Counted from the first letter of the stretch, positions 34,613 to 47,393 are shown. The stretch is DNA of 64,000 nucleotides from Planoprotostelium fungivorum (GCA_003024175.1 MDYQ01000257.1:186001-250000), one strand, 5' to 3'. Numbers and translations: made by a program. Notes: generated by a model not told the origin, from the sequence alone.

Positions 34613-35901
34613 TCAACGATCACTCTGCGTGTGAGCCACCTGCCGCTCGTATCAGAGACACAGAACAGATGGAGGTGAAACTCACTTGTTGATATCTCTG
34701 CAGCGTCTCTTCCCTGGTGGATACTTGGCGAAATAATTCACCAAGGTCGGCCACTGTGGAAGACCTGTCCCTCCTTGCGTTCGTCATGTTGACACTCGAC
34801 CTCTTTGAGATGTGTTTGACGGACGCTGGCCGCTGCATCACCGTCAACGAATGAAGATCTTCATCATCACGATCTCACCGTCGTGTCTTTTCGTTTGAAC
34901 CAACTGTTTCTCTTCTTTTTCGTGGGGCTGGTGTCTTCTTCTGCTGAGGTGGTGGGTGGTTTGAATTCTTTACTGGGTATACTGGTGGCTCGTGATCGAC
35001 TGTCATCTGTCGAACCTGAGAGTCTGAGTCTCTATGTCACTCTATAGCGCTTACTCGGTCGTTGCTTTCTCGTGCTGACGAATATGTCGTCGACGGAGCC
35101 GTGTCTGTTGATCTGTGTCGCAGAAGATGATGTCTGCATCTCTCCCACGTGATTGGCCGACCGCGTCTGCATGATGCTGTTCCTCCAACTCCTCTTTGGA
35201 GAAGTGGAGGCTTGGATTCTGGCATCGATGAACTCCATGTAAGGAGGGTGACGGATGAACCTGATGTGAGCTTAGGCTGAGTCGTGAGATGATGATGAAG
35301 AGGGGTTCCGATTGAGATCTCACTTTGGATAACAGTCCATCTCTACGAGACGAAATACGGAAGCTTGTGCTCGATTGAAGATGGCAGCATATGGATGTCC
35401 TATCGTATTCTTGATCTCGTTGACGAGAGCACCCGAGATGTTCAATTCGTAGCCTGAGGAAGAGTCCACGATGTATTTCAAGTAGATCTCGGCCGCTCGA
35501 TTCTTCAGCTTGGCATCGTCGGGAGAACAGCCCAGGAATTTTGCTTTGAACGCTTCCACCTTTCGAGAGTCAACACAACTGTATGATTGCAACTCGATCG
35601 ATTTGTCTTTTCGTACCTCTATCAAGAAGGCCAGATTTTCGGAGGAAAAGTTACCCTTCATGAACTCTCGCAACAGCATGACTAAGTCTTCGTCAGACAG
35701 AATGGTCTCCAGACCGACATCGTATGGATTAGACGGGATGTCTGAGTCCTGCGACCTCTCAGTTCGATCTCGATCTACGGATGGAGCCCACATCGTCTGT
35801 TTGCATGGGTTCCCGCCGTTGCTTGTCCCAGCGGTTTGTAGGATGTGATGTGTGGACACCTGTCGGCAGTTATAAAAAACCTCGACGCCATGGTAACGCA
35901 A
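34613..35901 (-). CDS. RGS domain protein with basic Ser-rich tail
   Basis: The first exon carries an RGS fold: LETILSDEDLVMLLREFMKG, FSSENLAFLIEVRKDKS, LKNRAAEIYLKYIVDSS and SGALVNEIKNTIG, closing AIFNRAQASVFRLVEMDCYP. RGS domains speed GTP hydrolysis by G-alpha subunits at the membrane. Later exons encode a Ser/Thr/Arg-rich tail (SPKRSWRNSIMQTRS, SPTKKKR, RSSTVADLGELFRQV) ending VAHTQSDR. Start is uncertain: 35901 is the first Met of the frame and a Met at about 35.80 kb (MWAPSVDRD) is an alternative. Its 5' end faces the DNL zinc finger gene 175 bases away. Confidence 0.8.
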
Positions 35902-36075
35902 CTCCTTACAATTATTTCCACGGAATAATTCAAGACAGCATCACCGAGACGCCTCATCAGCATGATCTCCTCCGTTAAGACACTGACACAATGCGCCACT
36001 CGTATCAGCTCGAGTGGAGCTGTGAAGAGAATGTCTTTGCATCGAATGATGACACCATCTTTGTGTCCGATCAAG

Positions 36076-36590
36076 ATGATGCAAATGAGACCACCTTCAA
36101 ATTCATTCAATTCTTTTTCGAGAAGGTAAGTCAATTATAGATAATGAACAATGGAGTGCATCTGATGTAGCAGAAGATTCAACACCGAAAAGCTCACGTG
36201 TCCAACTGATCCAGAAGAATTGAAGAGGGGAAGACTTCAGTTGACCTTCACCTGTGGAAAATGCGACCACACAGCAACAAAGTCGTTCTCTAAATTGTCT
36301 TATTTCAAAGGTGATGGACATTACTCTGATGGTTTTCTCACGTCTAACAGGAGTCGTCATCGTCACATGTCCAGGGTGTGACAACAAACATCTCATTGCA
36401 GATAATTTGGGCTGGTTCGCTGATGAGCCAATCAACCTGGAAACTCTCATGAGAGAGAAGGGTTTAGAGGTACGTTGTTCTCCCAATCCACACATCTGAT
36501 AACACTCATTAGGTTGCATATGGAAAATTGCCACACAGTGAGAACATTGAAATCGAGCCACCTACGGACGACAAGACTGTACAGCAGTGA
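36076..36590 (+). CDS. DNL-type zinc finger protein, mitochondrial Hsp70 escort (Zim17/HEP1-like)
   Basis: Four short exons. First exon gives MMQMRPPSNSFNSFSR joined in phase 2 to RRFNTEKLTC, an Arg/Ser-rich start like a mitochondrial targeting peptide. The DNL domain follows: LQLTFTCGKCDHTATKSF, then GVVIVTCPGCDNKHLIADNL with GWF. The two CxxC pairs bind zinc. The family (Zim17/Tim15/HEP1, DNLZ) keeps mitochondrial Hsp70 soluble. Protein is about 130 residues, a normal length. A longer frame overlaps the first exon in another phase and is a shadow. Confidence 0.88.
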
Positions 36591-36716
36591 AGAAGGAGTT
36601 TCTTTGTATGGAACATCTCATTCATCACGAAACGATCGCCGTTGCGATCATGTCATTAAAATGAAGAAGAAGAATATCATCGCACCATCATCCGTTCGTC
36701 GCGATATTTTTATTTC

Positions 36717-37719
36717 TTAAGCTTGAGGCTTGACAATAGCGGCAGCCTTGCCGTATACCTTGTCTAATTGGTCGGGCTGGCTGACCTCCACACCAAGATC
36801 TCTCAAGATACCGTCCTCCAATCGGTAGCAGAATCCGTGAACAGAAACCTTTTTTTCCATCAGCCAATGGAATGACGTGATGTAGAAGAATGTCTCACGC
36901 TCTGTCCACGAGCCCAAGCGGCCTGCAGGGTGTTGGACTTTGCGACGTTCAACACGGACTGGACGACATCTGCATCTCATATCAGATCTCGACCTCTTCT
37001 GATGGTCCTGGGACTACTCACTCAGCTCGCAGAGAAGATCGGCCTTGTCCTTCTCAGCGGTGCAGGCATCGACTTGTTCTCTGTGCTCCTCATAGACGTC
37101 CTTGATGTTGTTCAACCACCAGTCGAGAAGTCCAAAGGTGCTGTTGGTCATAGAAGCCTTAACACCTCCACAGCCGTAGTGACCCACGACCAAAATGTGT
37201 CTGACCTGGATCGAATCATCAGAGAATTTCTCTCGTTTGGATTGTTCTCTTTACCTTCAGATTGTCGACGGCATAGGCGATTACAGAATGAGAGTTGATG
37301 TCGCTGTGGGTGATGACATTGGCAATGTTACGGTGAACGAAAACCTGTACGGTTTAGAAACAAGATGTCGATCTTCGAGGAATGATGCACCTCTCCGGGG
37401 GCTAGACCCAAGATCTGATTTGCGGGCACTCTGCTGTCGCTGCAGCCGACCCACAAGAGCTGAGGAGCTTGAGTATCCTTCAAACGCTCAAAGAACTCAG
37501 GATCCGTCTTCGTCTACTCATGATAAGCGCTCGCATTCCGGGACATACAAATACCTTGGACTGAGCCCACAACTTGTTGTTGTTCTTGATAGTCTCAATC
37601 GACTCGAACTGTCTGTGCTTCTCTGCGGTAGAGGAATCTTTAGAACCGGTGTCGGCTTTGTTCTTCAAGGCGAAGATCTCTCTTCTGGTCTCGTTCCTGT
37701 AGACATTCTTCAGAATCAT
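36717..37719 (-). CDS. Beta-class carbonic anhydrase
   Basis: Zinc ligands are visible as [15 protein letters not shown] (Cys, with the Asp-Arg dyad) and [12 protein letters not shown] (His and Cys). [20 protein letters not shown] and [17 protein letters not shown] fit between and after. The C-terminus [20 protein letters not shown] is typical of the class. It interconverts CO2 and bicarbonate. About 245 residues. The first exon starts [14 protein letters not shown]; a short exon upstream (ATGAGCGACAAG) is an alternative start that I could not join in frame. Convergent with the DNL gene, 126 bases between stops. Confidence 0.88.
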
Positions 37720-38011
37720 CCGTTACCGACTCTTCACTCACTTGTCGCTCATGTTGCTCTCTGCGGTTGGTTGTTGGTAAATATAATCACACGGCAACGG
37801 TCTTGTCCTTGTAGACGTCATCGCGTGACCCAATTATTACGAGATTTCTCTCTCTGAATCTAATCTTCCTCCCTCACACAGTTCCAGGATCAACGGCTAC
37901 CTGCCTGTATAGACAAGCTTATTGATGCAACTGTGAAGGTTACAGATAATGAATGTCTAAGAGCAGGCAGAACCAGCACCTTTTGGTTGCACTTGAATAA
38001 GAGACGAGATG

Positions 38012-41000
38012 TCAATCGGATGAGATTTTCAAAGTCCTCGTTACTGTCCATTTAGGGTTGTTTATTCTCATCATGCACCGTGTTTTCTTCTTCCTGGACT
38101 TGCAGCGTCTCGGCAGAATCACTGTCCATCTGCAACCCCTCGACATCTGTTTCTCTTCAGTTTCTTCATCATCCGATCTGTCCCCACCATCCGAAGAAGT
38201 AATCGGTGAGCTCAGAGAGGGCGATTCCACGTGGTTGAGCTCTACCGTCACCGTTCTGTCTCTACCGGTAGATGTCCATTGCACCCCAGACACTCCCATC
38301 CTCGCCGGATGATGTGTCCCCGTTCGAACTCGATTATCATGTCTCGTCATGCAGAAGTCGATGAGCTTGTAGAGGCCAACCAACAGACCAGCGAAGGATG
38401 CCATGCACAGACAGGCGATGAACATGAAGAGAAAGAGGGTCTTGTACATAGCCGGCGTCGTAGAGGATAGAAGGGTGTTACCACAGACCGAGGCGGGAGA
38501 AGCTACGCCGTGACGATCTACAACGGAGACGCTGTAGAGGTAGGGACGGCCGGCGACGAGGTTGTGGGTGTCTGTGAAGTTGGGGGTGGTGGTGTTACCT
38601 GTTCTATATTTAGGAGAGAAGAGAGGAGGATAACTCACCGATCCACACACCATCACGACTGACCATCCACCTATCCCTTTCAGTCACTTTGAAATAAAAC
38701 AGAATAAAACAGAATAAAATGAATCTCACGTGCAGGGACAGCAACACATGTAGTTCCTCTCACAACTCGTCCATGTGATCATGTTGGGATACGCTTGCAT
38801 CTGGAACCCCCACACCGGGACGATCGGCTGAGCCTTCAGCCCCCTCGGTGGAGAAGGCGTGGGACACTTTGTCGTCACTACGCCCTGTCCATTCCCTCCC
38901 CTCCCACTCTGCTGGGAATCGTAGACGCCGAGGCCCACGGTGAAGTTTGTCCCAACGGCCAGATTTGTACGGGGTAAAACTTGAACGATTTTCCATGAAG
39001 TTTCATTCTGGTAGGTAGGAACGGTGATGCTGTCGGCGGAGGCGGTCCAGCCCTTGGTGGGTGGGTTGAACTGATTTACGTCAGACTACAACGGTGTAGA
39101 TGGAGTCACCGTGAGGGTGAAGGTGGTGAGATTGTCGCAGAGTGGGCCGAGGTCGTTGTTCGTGACGGTCAAGTTGTAGATGAGAGGTTGTAAGGCTCCA
39201 CCGTTGACGATGAGGCTGTCGGGTGTCAGACCGACCGTGGGCTGTCGTACGACACATCCTGCGAGATCTCAGCGAAATTTCGTAGATTCGAGGATTCACC
39301 CGACAATACCGTCAGGACGTACGGGAAGGTCTGGGACGTTTGTCCCAGGGAACTGTTTCCGTCGACACGAAATTTCAGTACGTAAGTGGTCGTGTTCGAT
39401 TGAACCCTGGCGACGGCTCCCATGGCAACCGTCACCTGAGCCGTCGCTCCCGCCAAAAGTGACGCGGTCGGCGTTGTAGATACGATCGAGCTACCGTTGT
39501 TGTCTTTCAGGCTGACGGTGAAAGTGGTGGCCCCCGTTGTAGATCCCTCGTAGATCTGAAGGTAATTACAGGCCAGCGTGTCGTTGTTCGTGATGCTGAG
39601 GGAGAAGCTGCGGCTCTGGCCGGGGAAGAGTGACGTGTTGTAGTTTGTGGGAGGCTGGGGGAGGGTCGGGAGCGGGCGGGGGTCGTGGGTTCTCACCTGT
39701 ATGATGGGAGACGATCGCACGCAGGGCTGCAAGGCGATGGAGTAATTGAAGACCTTCACGTGAGGTTGAACGTTGGCCACGTCAGATAATGTCAACTGTG
39801 AATGTGAGCGAAATCGAGTAAAATTTCGATGAGATCTCACGATGACAGGTATGGTGGGTTGGGAGTAGGAGGATGGCACTTGGATGTCGAACTCGATCCA
39901 ACCGGAGAAATTTCCGGGAGCGAGAGGGATGACAGCGTTCTGCGGTGGGATGAGATCACGTGACAGAAAAGTCTCTCACCTGATCACCCAATGTCCAATT
40001 CCAAGAGAGTCCACTGGGAAGCTGTACGTTCAATCGAAATTTCGATTCCGGGCAGGACCAACTGTCTCCGTTGTAGATGTAGATCATGTTACGTAATACG
40101 GGAACTCGTTGTAGATCGATGTAATCGGGCCATCTGGCCTCGGCGCTGACCCCCGCGTAACTGCAGCCGACACGGTTCAATTGATACGGAATGGAGCCCT
40201 CCACCGCCGGCCTATCAGGCGTCAGAAATATCATCATCTACAACGAGACATCACCTGGTCTTATGGTCGACGTCGGAAATGGTGAGTTGTAGAGAGCCAC
40301 TCTGTGTGGCTTGGTTCATCAGGGCGCTTCGAGTGACGGTGACGATTGCACTCTGCCCCGGGATCAGCGTCACGGTGGGGGGGTTGATGACGATGCCGGT
40401 GGGATCTGCTGGAGTCACAATAAATTGAGACGACGGGCAGTTGAGAGTGTCGGCGTTGGTGACGTTGACTCGTATGGTTGCCGCTTGATATGCACTGATC
40501 GAGAGGGAGTTGTAGTTGAATGAAACGAGAGGCAAGGCAGAACCACAGTTCGAACCCACGGTGACGATCCACGTGTACTGATGACGTCAGATGACGTCAT
40601 CGTTGTAGACGGTGGATCACCTGGGTGAATACGGAGCTCTCTGCGTTTTTGACGGAGAGAGTGATGTTCTGTGGACGATCGCTGGGGCCAGAGGGTGTGA
40701 TCGTCAAGGAAGAGGAAACAGAGCCTCCCGCCTCGATCTTCAATCTACAACGAGTCAGTCGAGGGTCTCACGTACGGTACGTACGTCTTAGATACGGACG
40801 CCATGATTCCCGCCGGACCGTTGACTGTCAGATAGACCGTGGCGGCAGTACATCCCGATACACTCTGATCTTGCAGTGTGAAATTGAGTAAAGAAGGCCC
40901 ATTGGGAGGTATCGTTACGTAACGAGACGTATTGTAGAGGATGGGCTGCAGACGTTGACACGAATCGGACACACTGACGGAGAAGGAGAGGTTGGACGAT

Positions 41001-43354
41001 CTAGACAGAGAGTTGTCGTTGTTGACTGCATGGAAAGAGAGGGCGATGGGATATCTTGCGGGCGAAGAATTCGAGGAAGGTTGGACCCGAACGTTCACCG
41101 AACAGTTTTGCCCGGGGGTGAGAAATACGTAAGAAGGGTCGTACGTAACCTTCCACTCGGGTGGCACATTCAATTGGGACAGGGAGTAGTTGGTACCGTA
41201 GCAGAGAGGTGAATCGGCGTTGTAGATGGAGAGAACTCCGTTGACTCCCTGTGCGTCGGACAAGAGGACCGCGTCGACTGTCTTACGTCAGAACGAAATT
41301 TCGTCGATATTTCTGACCGTTTTCCAGGCTGACGGTGGGGGTGACGTCAGATGACGTCATCAATTGAGTGAAGAGGAATTGGGTGTCTTGGTGTTCACAT
41401 CCGTATGAGATTCTTACGTCCATGTGGTCGTCGTCTAAATATAGATTCGTAACGGAGAACCGAGTGTTCCTACTCGTGTAAAACTGTCCGACCTGACGGA
41501 CAGTGAGATAGAGGAATGGCGAGTTGTAGATGCTCACGGGTAATGATGCGACGAGGTAAGAGAGAGAACTTCCTTTGTAAGTGTGCACCAGCATGAGATT
41601 TGCATTAGGATTCGTAAAGGTGACGTACGATACGTAATAATTCATGTCGTTATCCTGTACACATCAGATCCATCTACAACGTTGTAGATTCACGTCGATG
41701 TAGATCTGTATTCCCAAGGGATGAGCGGGGTTGACACGATTCAAAGGATTGACCCTGTACACTCCGTTCATGCTGCTGTCTGATACTTTGAAGCGTAATA
41801 AATTGTACAAATCATTGTACCAGGAGACCTGAAGACGAATTTCAATCCATGACGCGGCACGTTGTAGATGGAAATTTCCGTGAATCGGATCTCACCTGGT
41901 CCCTGTGGGCCACATTGAATTCCAACTGACGGTTGTTATCTGCCCACACGGAATTTCCCTGAAATTTCTCAGATCTTTTTCTACCCCCCACTCACCATGT
42001 ACGACGTCGGATCACCGTACTCGATCACGTAACCCTGAATTTTCTCAGAGATTTCCCTCCCCCTCTACCCCTCACCGCCTCGTCTGAATTGGTACCCGCA
42101 TGAGTCATTCCCATGTTATGTCCCAATTCATGTAAATAAACTTCCGGTCGGCTGCACGTGTTGATCCACGTCAGGCAGGCACCACCACAATTGGGACCGA
42201 TGATACCTAATCCCTGCCAACCGCACAACTGCTCGACCGAAGGAGGTAAGATCAACATGTGGTAACCGTAATTCGATATCTTCACGCCTGGTGACGTCAA
42301 TCTACAACGGTGTAGATGGATCTTCACCGTTGTCCTTGGCGATGGATTGTACGGACTTGGACCAAGCGAATGGATCACACTTGTCTGATATGGAGAAGGG
42401 GATAGTGTAGGGGCCGTATTTGTCGTAGCCTCCATCACCTTCGATGTCGTTGATGAAAGCGACGCTGCTGAAGGATTGGACCTCAAAGATCTGTCTGGCT
42501 GTGATGGATTAATTGGGATGGATGTATAGACACGATGCATGATTGGATGATGGCAGATCGGAGTGGATGGAGGTGATGTGGATGATGCAAGAGAGTATGA
42601 TGGAAGGAATAATCCACCTGCTCGAGTATTCTCCCAGACTCCATTGATGATGGTGCCCGTATCACAAGGAACAGACGCATCTTGAAAGTTGACCGTGAAG
42701 ACCGCAATCGAGCTTGGATTGAAGGAAGGTGCAGTACCTCCGTCTCTCTTGGTTCTCTCGTGAGGAAGGTTCTGTAGGATGTCAACATGATTCGGTTTAC
42801 CATTGTGATGTCACCTCCTCTATGATGTCGATGGATGGAGGAGATAAATCGACGTAAACGTCTGTCTCTACGTCCTCTATGTACAATTTGGGGTAATCAC
42901 CAGCCTCCAATGAGAAGGGAAGATCTATAGGGAGCGGTGAAGCGTGGATGTGAAGGTGAATTCCATTTTGCCACTCTCTTTGTTTCGTCAGTTGAAGACG
43001 CCTCACGTGACAATCTTCGTAATCGACCCTCCTCACTTGATTACCTCCATCGAAACCCCCGATGTGTTCAATACGAGCTGAAAGATACCATTAACACTCT
43101 TGTCTCTACTTCGCAACAGATGGACGCAGTGAAAGAGTTTATCTGCCCAAAGTTAATGGGGAATATATGTTTAAGCGATTACCATCCATGTGATCGACGT
43201 GAAGCATCTGCAAGGTTCCATGATGTGTCGGCTCTGTGAGCCCTCGATTGACCACAGGCAAGATCTCACGTTCGGGCTTCCCCCATAACTGCTCTAATTC
43301 CTGTAGACCCAATACACAGACGAAAGACAGCAGAAGAACGACAAGAGGTCGCAT
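38012..43354 (-). CDS. Membrane-anchored M11 (gametolysin-like) metallopeptidase with repeated beta domains
   Basis: Signal peptide MRPLVVLLLSFVCVLGL, a propeptide-like region, then the catalytic domain near 42.0-42.4 kb: VYLHELGHNMGMTHAGTNSD (HExxHxxGxxH zinc site) followed by EYGDPTSYM, the gametolysin family pattern. From about 41.6 to 39 kb comes a series of beta domains resembling NEW3/choice-of-anchor repeats, each with an IYN, a Cys and a PG(Q/N) turn: VLSIYNADSPLC, FLTPGQNCSVNVRV, LIPGQSAIVTV. A fibronectin-like segment (AGRPYLYSVSVVDRHG) precedes a membrane helix (LFLFMFIACLCMASFAGLL) and a tail of about 120 residues. It is likely a cell-surface protease for matrix or prey glycoproteins (inference). 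Several of its introns contain the ATCTACAACG cassette. Some 5' junctions near 42.4-42.9 kb were not individually resolved. Confidence 0.8.
39086..39099. repeat. Intron cassette, CTACA-ACGG-TGTAG inverted repeat
   Basis: Core of a 39-base intron of the peptidase gene. On the coding strand the core CCATCTACACCGTTGTAG nearly matches that of the intron at 42.3 kb. Confidence 0.75.
41672..41689. repeat. Perfect 18-base palindrome ATCTACAACGTTGTAGAT in an intron
   Basis: Two copies of the recurring half-site CGTTGTAGAT head to head inside an intron of the peptidase gene. It appears to be the symmetric form of the cassette found singly in many other introns. Confidence 0.85.
42300..42317. repeat. 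Intron cassette, near-palindrome ATCTACA-ACGG-TGTAGAT
   Basis: Inverted repeat with 7-base arms at the centre of a 40-base intron in the peptidase gene; closely related to the 39.09 and 41.68 kb copies. Confidence 0.8.
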
Positions 43355-43487
43355 GCTGCTGGCTTCGGCTTCTCAAATGTATTGCTCGAAATATCTTCCG
43401 TCTCGTTTGTAGACACTTCACTTCATCAACTACAGTTGAAATGCAATGTTATGTTTATCACATGTGGGATCTGAACTTACGTCATCT

Positions 43488-43559
43488 GGCTCCTTGGCCA
43501 AGCGGCAAGGCACCAGTCTTGTAAACTGGGGATCGCGAGTTCGATCCTCGCAGGGGCCA
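43488..43559 (+). tRNA. tRNA-Thr (UGU)
   Basis: Seventy-two bases that fold fully: acceptor GGCTCCT with AGGGGCC (one G-U pair), anticodon stem CCAGT/ACTGG enclosing CTTGTAA, so the anticodon is TGT. A-box TTGGCCAAGCGGC and B-box GAGTTCGATCCTC are present. No intron. A T5 run at 43562-43566 is the polymerase III terminator. Discriminator base A; CCA is not encoded. Confidence 0.95.
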
Positions 43560-43948
43560 TCTTTTTGCTTCTTCTACCTACCACAGGTTGTCCATGTGCC
43601 CTCAGCGTTGAGCATGGAGACACTCTAATTACTATTGCAAAGAGGGTGGACAAGGGACGACAAGCTACCTACACAGGTGTCTACCTATCAGACTATCGAT
43701 CAGCATAGAGACGCCTTCTGCAGGGAGACAAGTCTTCTTCATTCGAATCACAATCCATTCGATTCATTTTCTTTATCTTCTGTACAGTCGCATCACACTT
43801 CTCCATTCTGCTCCGTCGACGTGCCTCTGTTCGTGTCTCTGTTCGTGCCTCTGTTTGACGAGTCTCCCGTTGATCCTTTCACAGCGGCTCTCAACAGAGA
43901 AGGACTGAACCACCTCGTTCGTTCAGCGCGCGATTTGAATTTCAAATC

Positions 43949-45303
43949 TCACCGATTCCAAGTCCAAATGGGCATGAAGATGTTAACGGCGGTGAAACCG
44001 CAGACCCACATGAGAGCGTAAGACACCAAGATGACTTTGACAAGCATGAGGCCTTCCCATGTGCCGATGAGGATGACGATCTCGAGGCAAGCGTAAGTCA
44101 CTGCAAAGACGGAGAATATCGCCATGCAACTCATGATCTTTAGAGGTCAGATGATGATGATGATGATGATGATGATGTACGCTCACCGTGATGATCTTTC
44201 CCTTCATCAACTGTGGAATGATTCGAAGTAATTTGAGACCGTACAGTAGATATCCAGCGGCACACAAGACCCACGAGATGATGTAAAATGAGACGTAAAA
44301 ATCCCAATAGGCTCTCCACTGACTCCACACCTTCGAATGGAAGGAGATGACCATCTACAACGCTCAACGACAAGTCATTCGAAGTAAAACTCACCATTCC
44401 AACGAAGACGAGGAGGGAGAGGATGCAGATGAAGAGGTAGCCGAATCTGAATTTAGAGGCTCGATTGAGATTGTGGATGATGTCCTCGACTGAGATGTTT
44501 CCTACGTAGCCAGGTTTGATCTTTCTCAACATCTCTTCCTTCTTCAATTTTTGAATCGATACGTGGTACAATTCTGCCCTAGATGAAGGTCACGTGACGA
44601 TTGTCGATGAAGAACTCACCAGTGGAATAAAAGTGTGGAGTATAAGAATAAAAGTAGATTGTCTTTAAAGAAGTAGAGGACGTAATAAGGTTGAACCGTG
44701 ATGATGCCCAGAACACCAAAGAGGTCGGCCGATTGGACTGTCATCCCTGCATGATGTCACGTGATGATGGACAGAAGATGGATGTCTCACAGACGCAGAA
44801 GAAAAATAAAAGTATCATTGTCCATCTGGCGATATACCGAGATGACACGTCTCCAGTGTTTTGTGAAAAGATGAACTCTAATGTGAGGCGATACAGAGTC
44901 AGAAGGGTGAGGATTCCAAAGCTTACTCCGACGAATATACGAAGGGTGTTGATGATCCCCATTCCGATGCCTGGTATGCGCTGTGCAGCTGATCGTCACT
45001 TCAGTCTGATCGTCACTCCCTGTCTGATCTCACCGTATAGACAGTTGTCGGCGTTACCTTTGAAAGCAGAAGACATGCCGTGCAAAGTTAGCCCGAGGTA
45101 TCTGGATGACTTGAGATGAAAGATGGAATCAGGTGTTGTAATCACCCAAAGAAGCAACGACATGAACCGTCTGTCTGACAAACACCGTTTCCATTGCACG
45201 TTGGATTCTTGGATGCACAGTCTGGCGCTTGAGGCAACGTTCCATTCGTAGCTTGTCCCAGCACACAACCGATAAAGACGATGAGAAGGAGTCGAACCCT
45301 CAT
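43949..45303 (-). CDS. EGF-like multi-pass membrane protein, paralogue A
   Basis: Signal peptide MRVRLLLIVFIGCVLGQ, then an EGF-like Cys module CNGNGVCQTDGSCRCFFG. At least six hydrophobic segments follow (for example FGYLFICILSLLVFVGMVSF, FYVSFYIISWVLCAAGYLLY, IFSVFAVTYACLEIVILIG, VILVSYALMWVCGFTAV), most likely seven. A cytoplasmic loop reads MLRKIKPGYVGNISVEDIIH. A paralogue at 61.6-63.1 kb shares the EGF-like signature, the loop motif and the topology. It resembles a receptor in layout, but no known GPCR motif was recognised. The intron just before MVISFHSKVW ends in GCGTTGTAG, one of the cassette-derived acceptors. Confidence 0.7.
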
Positions 45304-46053
45304 GCTGCTTGCCTTTGTTGAACGAAGTCGTAGTACATTGAGAGGTGGAGAAGCGGATTGACAGATGTTCCGTCTAGTTTCAATCTGCGGCACGTTTTGA
45401 GTACTGTATGTACTATATCGAGGCCTTTCGCACAAAAACAGACCCTCGTGAGGGTTTAGATCTGGGGCGTACACAAAGTCTCTGCATGAGCGTGGGGCAG
45501 GCTCTTTACCCGATCCTGTGAGAAAGGTCCCAAATGATCCGATCAGTCTGACGAGAGGAGGTGACATCTTCTTCAGACTTAGACGTGAGGCCCTGGTGCA
45601 CGATGCGTGACGTTGATGTGAGAAGTGATCGTCGTCGTTCCCTTAGTCCTTGTGGACAATCTTGAAGAGGCGTTTGAGATGGTCGCCAACGTGTGTGTCA
45701 GTGCGTTCACTGCGAAGAACATCAACAGAGGCCGTGCCTTCCATCGTAAACGATTGCGCTGCGTGCACCGAGGAGCAACCGAGCTGTGCAGCACCTCGAA
45801 TCATGCATACGAATGCGAGACACGTGTAGACATACACAACCGTCGAAGACTGTCACCTTCTTTCTTTCTTCCTTCCTTGCCAAGCCCAGGGCTTGTTTTT
45901 CATCCACAAAGGGGAATTTTCATGTAAGGTATAAGTCGCACGTTTGTTAACGTGTTTGATTTCTCGAAGGTCACGGGTTTTCATCGTAATTTTCCCGTTT
46001 TCCCGTTTTTCCCGTCTCTCACACAAAAAAAACAACACAACACACACACAGAC
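45304..46053. other. Gap with no supported gene
   Basis: Divergent upstream regions of the EGF-like gene and the second ethanolamine kinase. A CCCGTTTTCCCG pyrimidine-rich stretch and an A-rich, CA-rich leader precede the kinase start. Open frames on both strands overlap each other and look like shadows. Confidence 0.45.
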
Positions 46054-47393
46054 ATGGTCAAGGAGATAGATTACAAGGTAGAGCTCGACGGATCTTCCAG
46101 GATCAGAGACATATGGTGAGGTGTTGATCGGATGGATGGATTGACTCACCGTGACTCCAGCCACGTCGTGAAGACGATGGTCACAGCTTGGGCTGATATC
46201 CCTGACGAAGAATTCTCCGTTAAAGAAGTTCAGGGAGGCGTTACGAATAAATGTAGGCATCGGATGATCCCCTCCATCCAGACTAAATGTTCACAGTGTA
46301 CAACTGTGGACCACCGGACAACCATGGAGTTCTCATAAGAATCTACGGCAATCAATCCGAAATCCTCATCGATCGCGACGGAGAGCTTAAGGTGAGCCGA
46401 CTCTTTTTTCATGTCAAGGTTCATCGTCTAAACGACTGACAGAATCTCGTCCACATCTACAAAAATGGATTCGCCCCCAAGTTTTATGGTTTCTTCAAGA
46501 ATGGTTTCGTATATGGATTCTTTCCTGGAAGAGACCTCACACCACAAGGTTGGTATCCATTGGCACACGTGACATGTGACTTAATGGTCGCAGATCTTCA
46601 AGAAGGTAAATTCACGGAAGAGATCGCCAGACAGATGGCCCTGTGGCATCAACAAGAAGTGCCCTCCGCCCCTCGCGATGAACCATCTCTCTTTGTAAAG
46701 TTGAACTCGTGGCTCAGTTTAGGTGAGATCTCATGTTGCCTCTGGAGATTGACACGATGCAGTTCCCACACATTACGAGACGCCAGAGAAGCAGAAGAAG
46801 TTTGAGATCATCTTGAACCAATGGGACATCCAAGAGGAGGCCAAGTTCCTCCGAGAGGCCCTCGAGGCAGTCGACTCCCCCATCGTCTTCGCCCACAACG
46901 ATCTCATCGGAAAGAACATCATCTACGACGAGGCGACAGGTGCATCTTCTTCCATTATCACATGACGATAATGACCGAGACCTCAGATGAGATCCACTTT
47001 ATCGACTACGAATACGGCGCCTACAACTTTAGAGCCTTCGATCTCGCCAACCACTTTTGTGAATTTGCCGGATTCGAGCTGGACTACTCGAAATATCCAC
47101 CAAAGGAGATGCAATACAAGTACTTCAGAACGTACTTCTCAACGTTCTACAACCGTGAGTCACATCACCATCGCGTCCAATGAGCTGACACGTCTCCAGG
47201 AGAGGCTACGGAAGAAGATCTACACAACATGTACGTGGAGATATCGAGATTTGCCTTGGCTTCTCACTTCATGTGGGCAACGTGGGGGTTGGTGCAGGGA
47301 GAGATCTCAGACATCGACTTTGACTTTATGCAATACGCTGTGGACCGATTCTCACAGTACTACCTCATCCGCGATTCAGTTTTGGCACTTTAA
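46054..47393 (+). CDS. Choline/ethanolamine kinase, soluble form
   Basis: Starts MVKEIDYKVELDGSSRIRDI and reads through about eight exons. Family motifs: VKEVQGGVTNK, GVLIRIYGNQSEILIDRDGE, VYGFFPGRDLTPQ, the catalytic FAHNDLIGKNIIYDE, and FIDYEYGAYNFRAFDLANHF. The end SDIDFDFMQYAVDRFSQYYL matches the family C-terminus. About 345 residues, usual for ethanolamine kinase. It lacks the membrane segment and coiled-coil tail of the paralogue at 15.9-17.7 kb. An AATAAA overlaps the stop codon region (47393-47398). Confidence 0.93.

Noticed and set aside
35775-36134. Minus-strand frame of 119 codons over the DNL gene start
   Set aside because: It is antisense to the well-supported first exon of the DNL zinc finger gene and overlaps the RGS gene start; coding evidence favours the plus strand.
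44146-44180. CRISPR-like or structured repeat in GATGATGATG runs
   Set aside because: These are plain trinucleotide microsatellites inside introns, without spacers or unit structure.
45579-45927. Overlapping frames on both strands as a small gene
   Set aside because: Frames of similar length overlap on opposite strands, with no splice structure or recognisable motif, so they are treated as chance.
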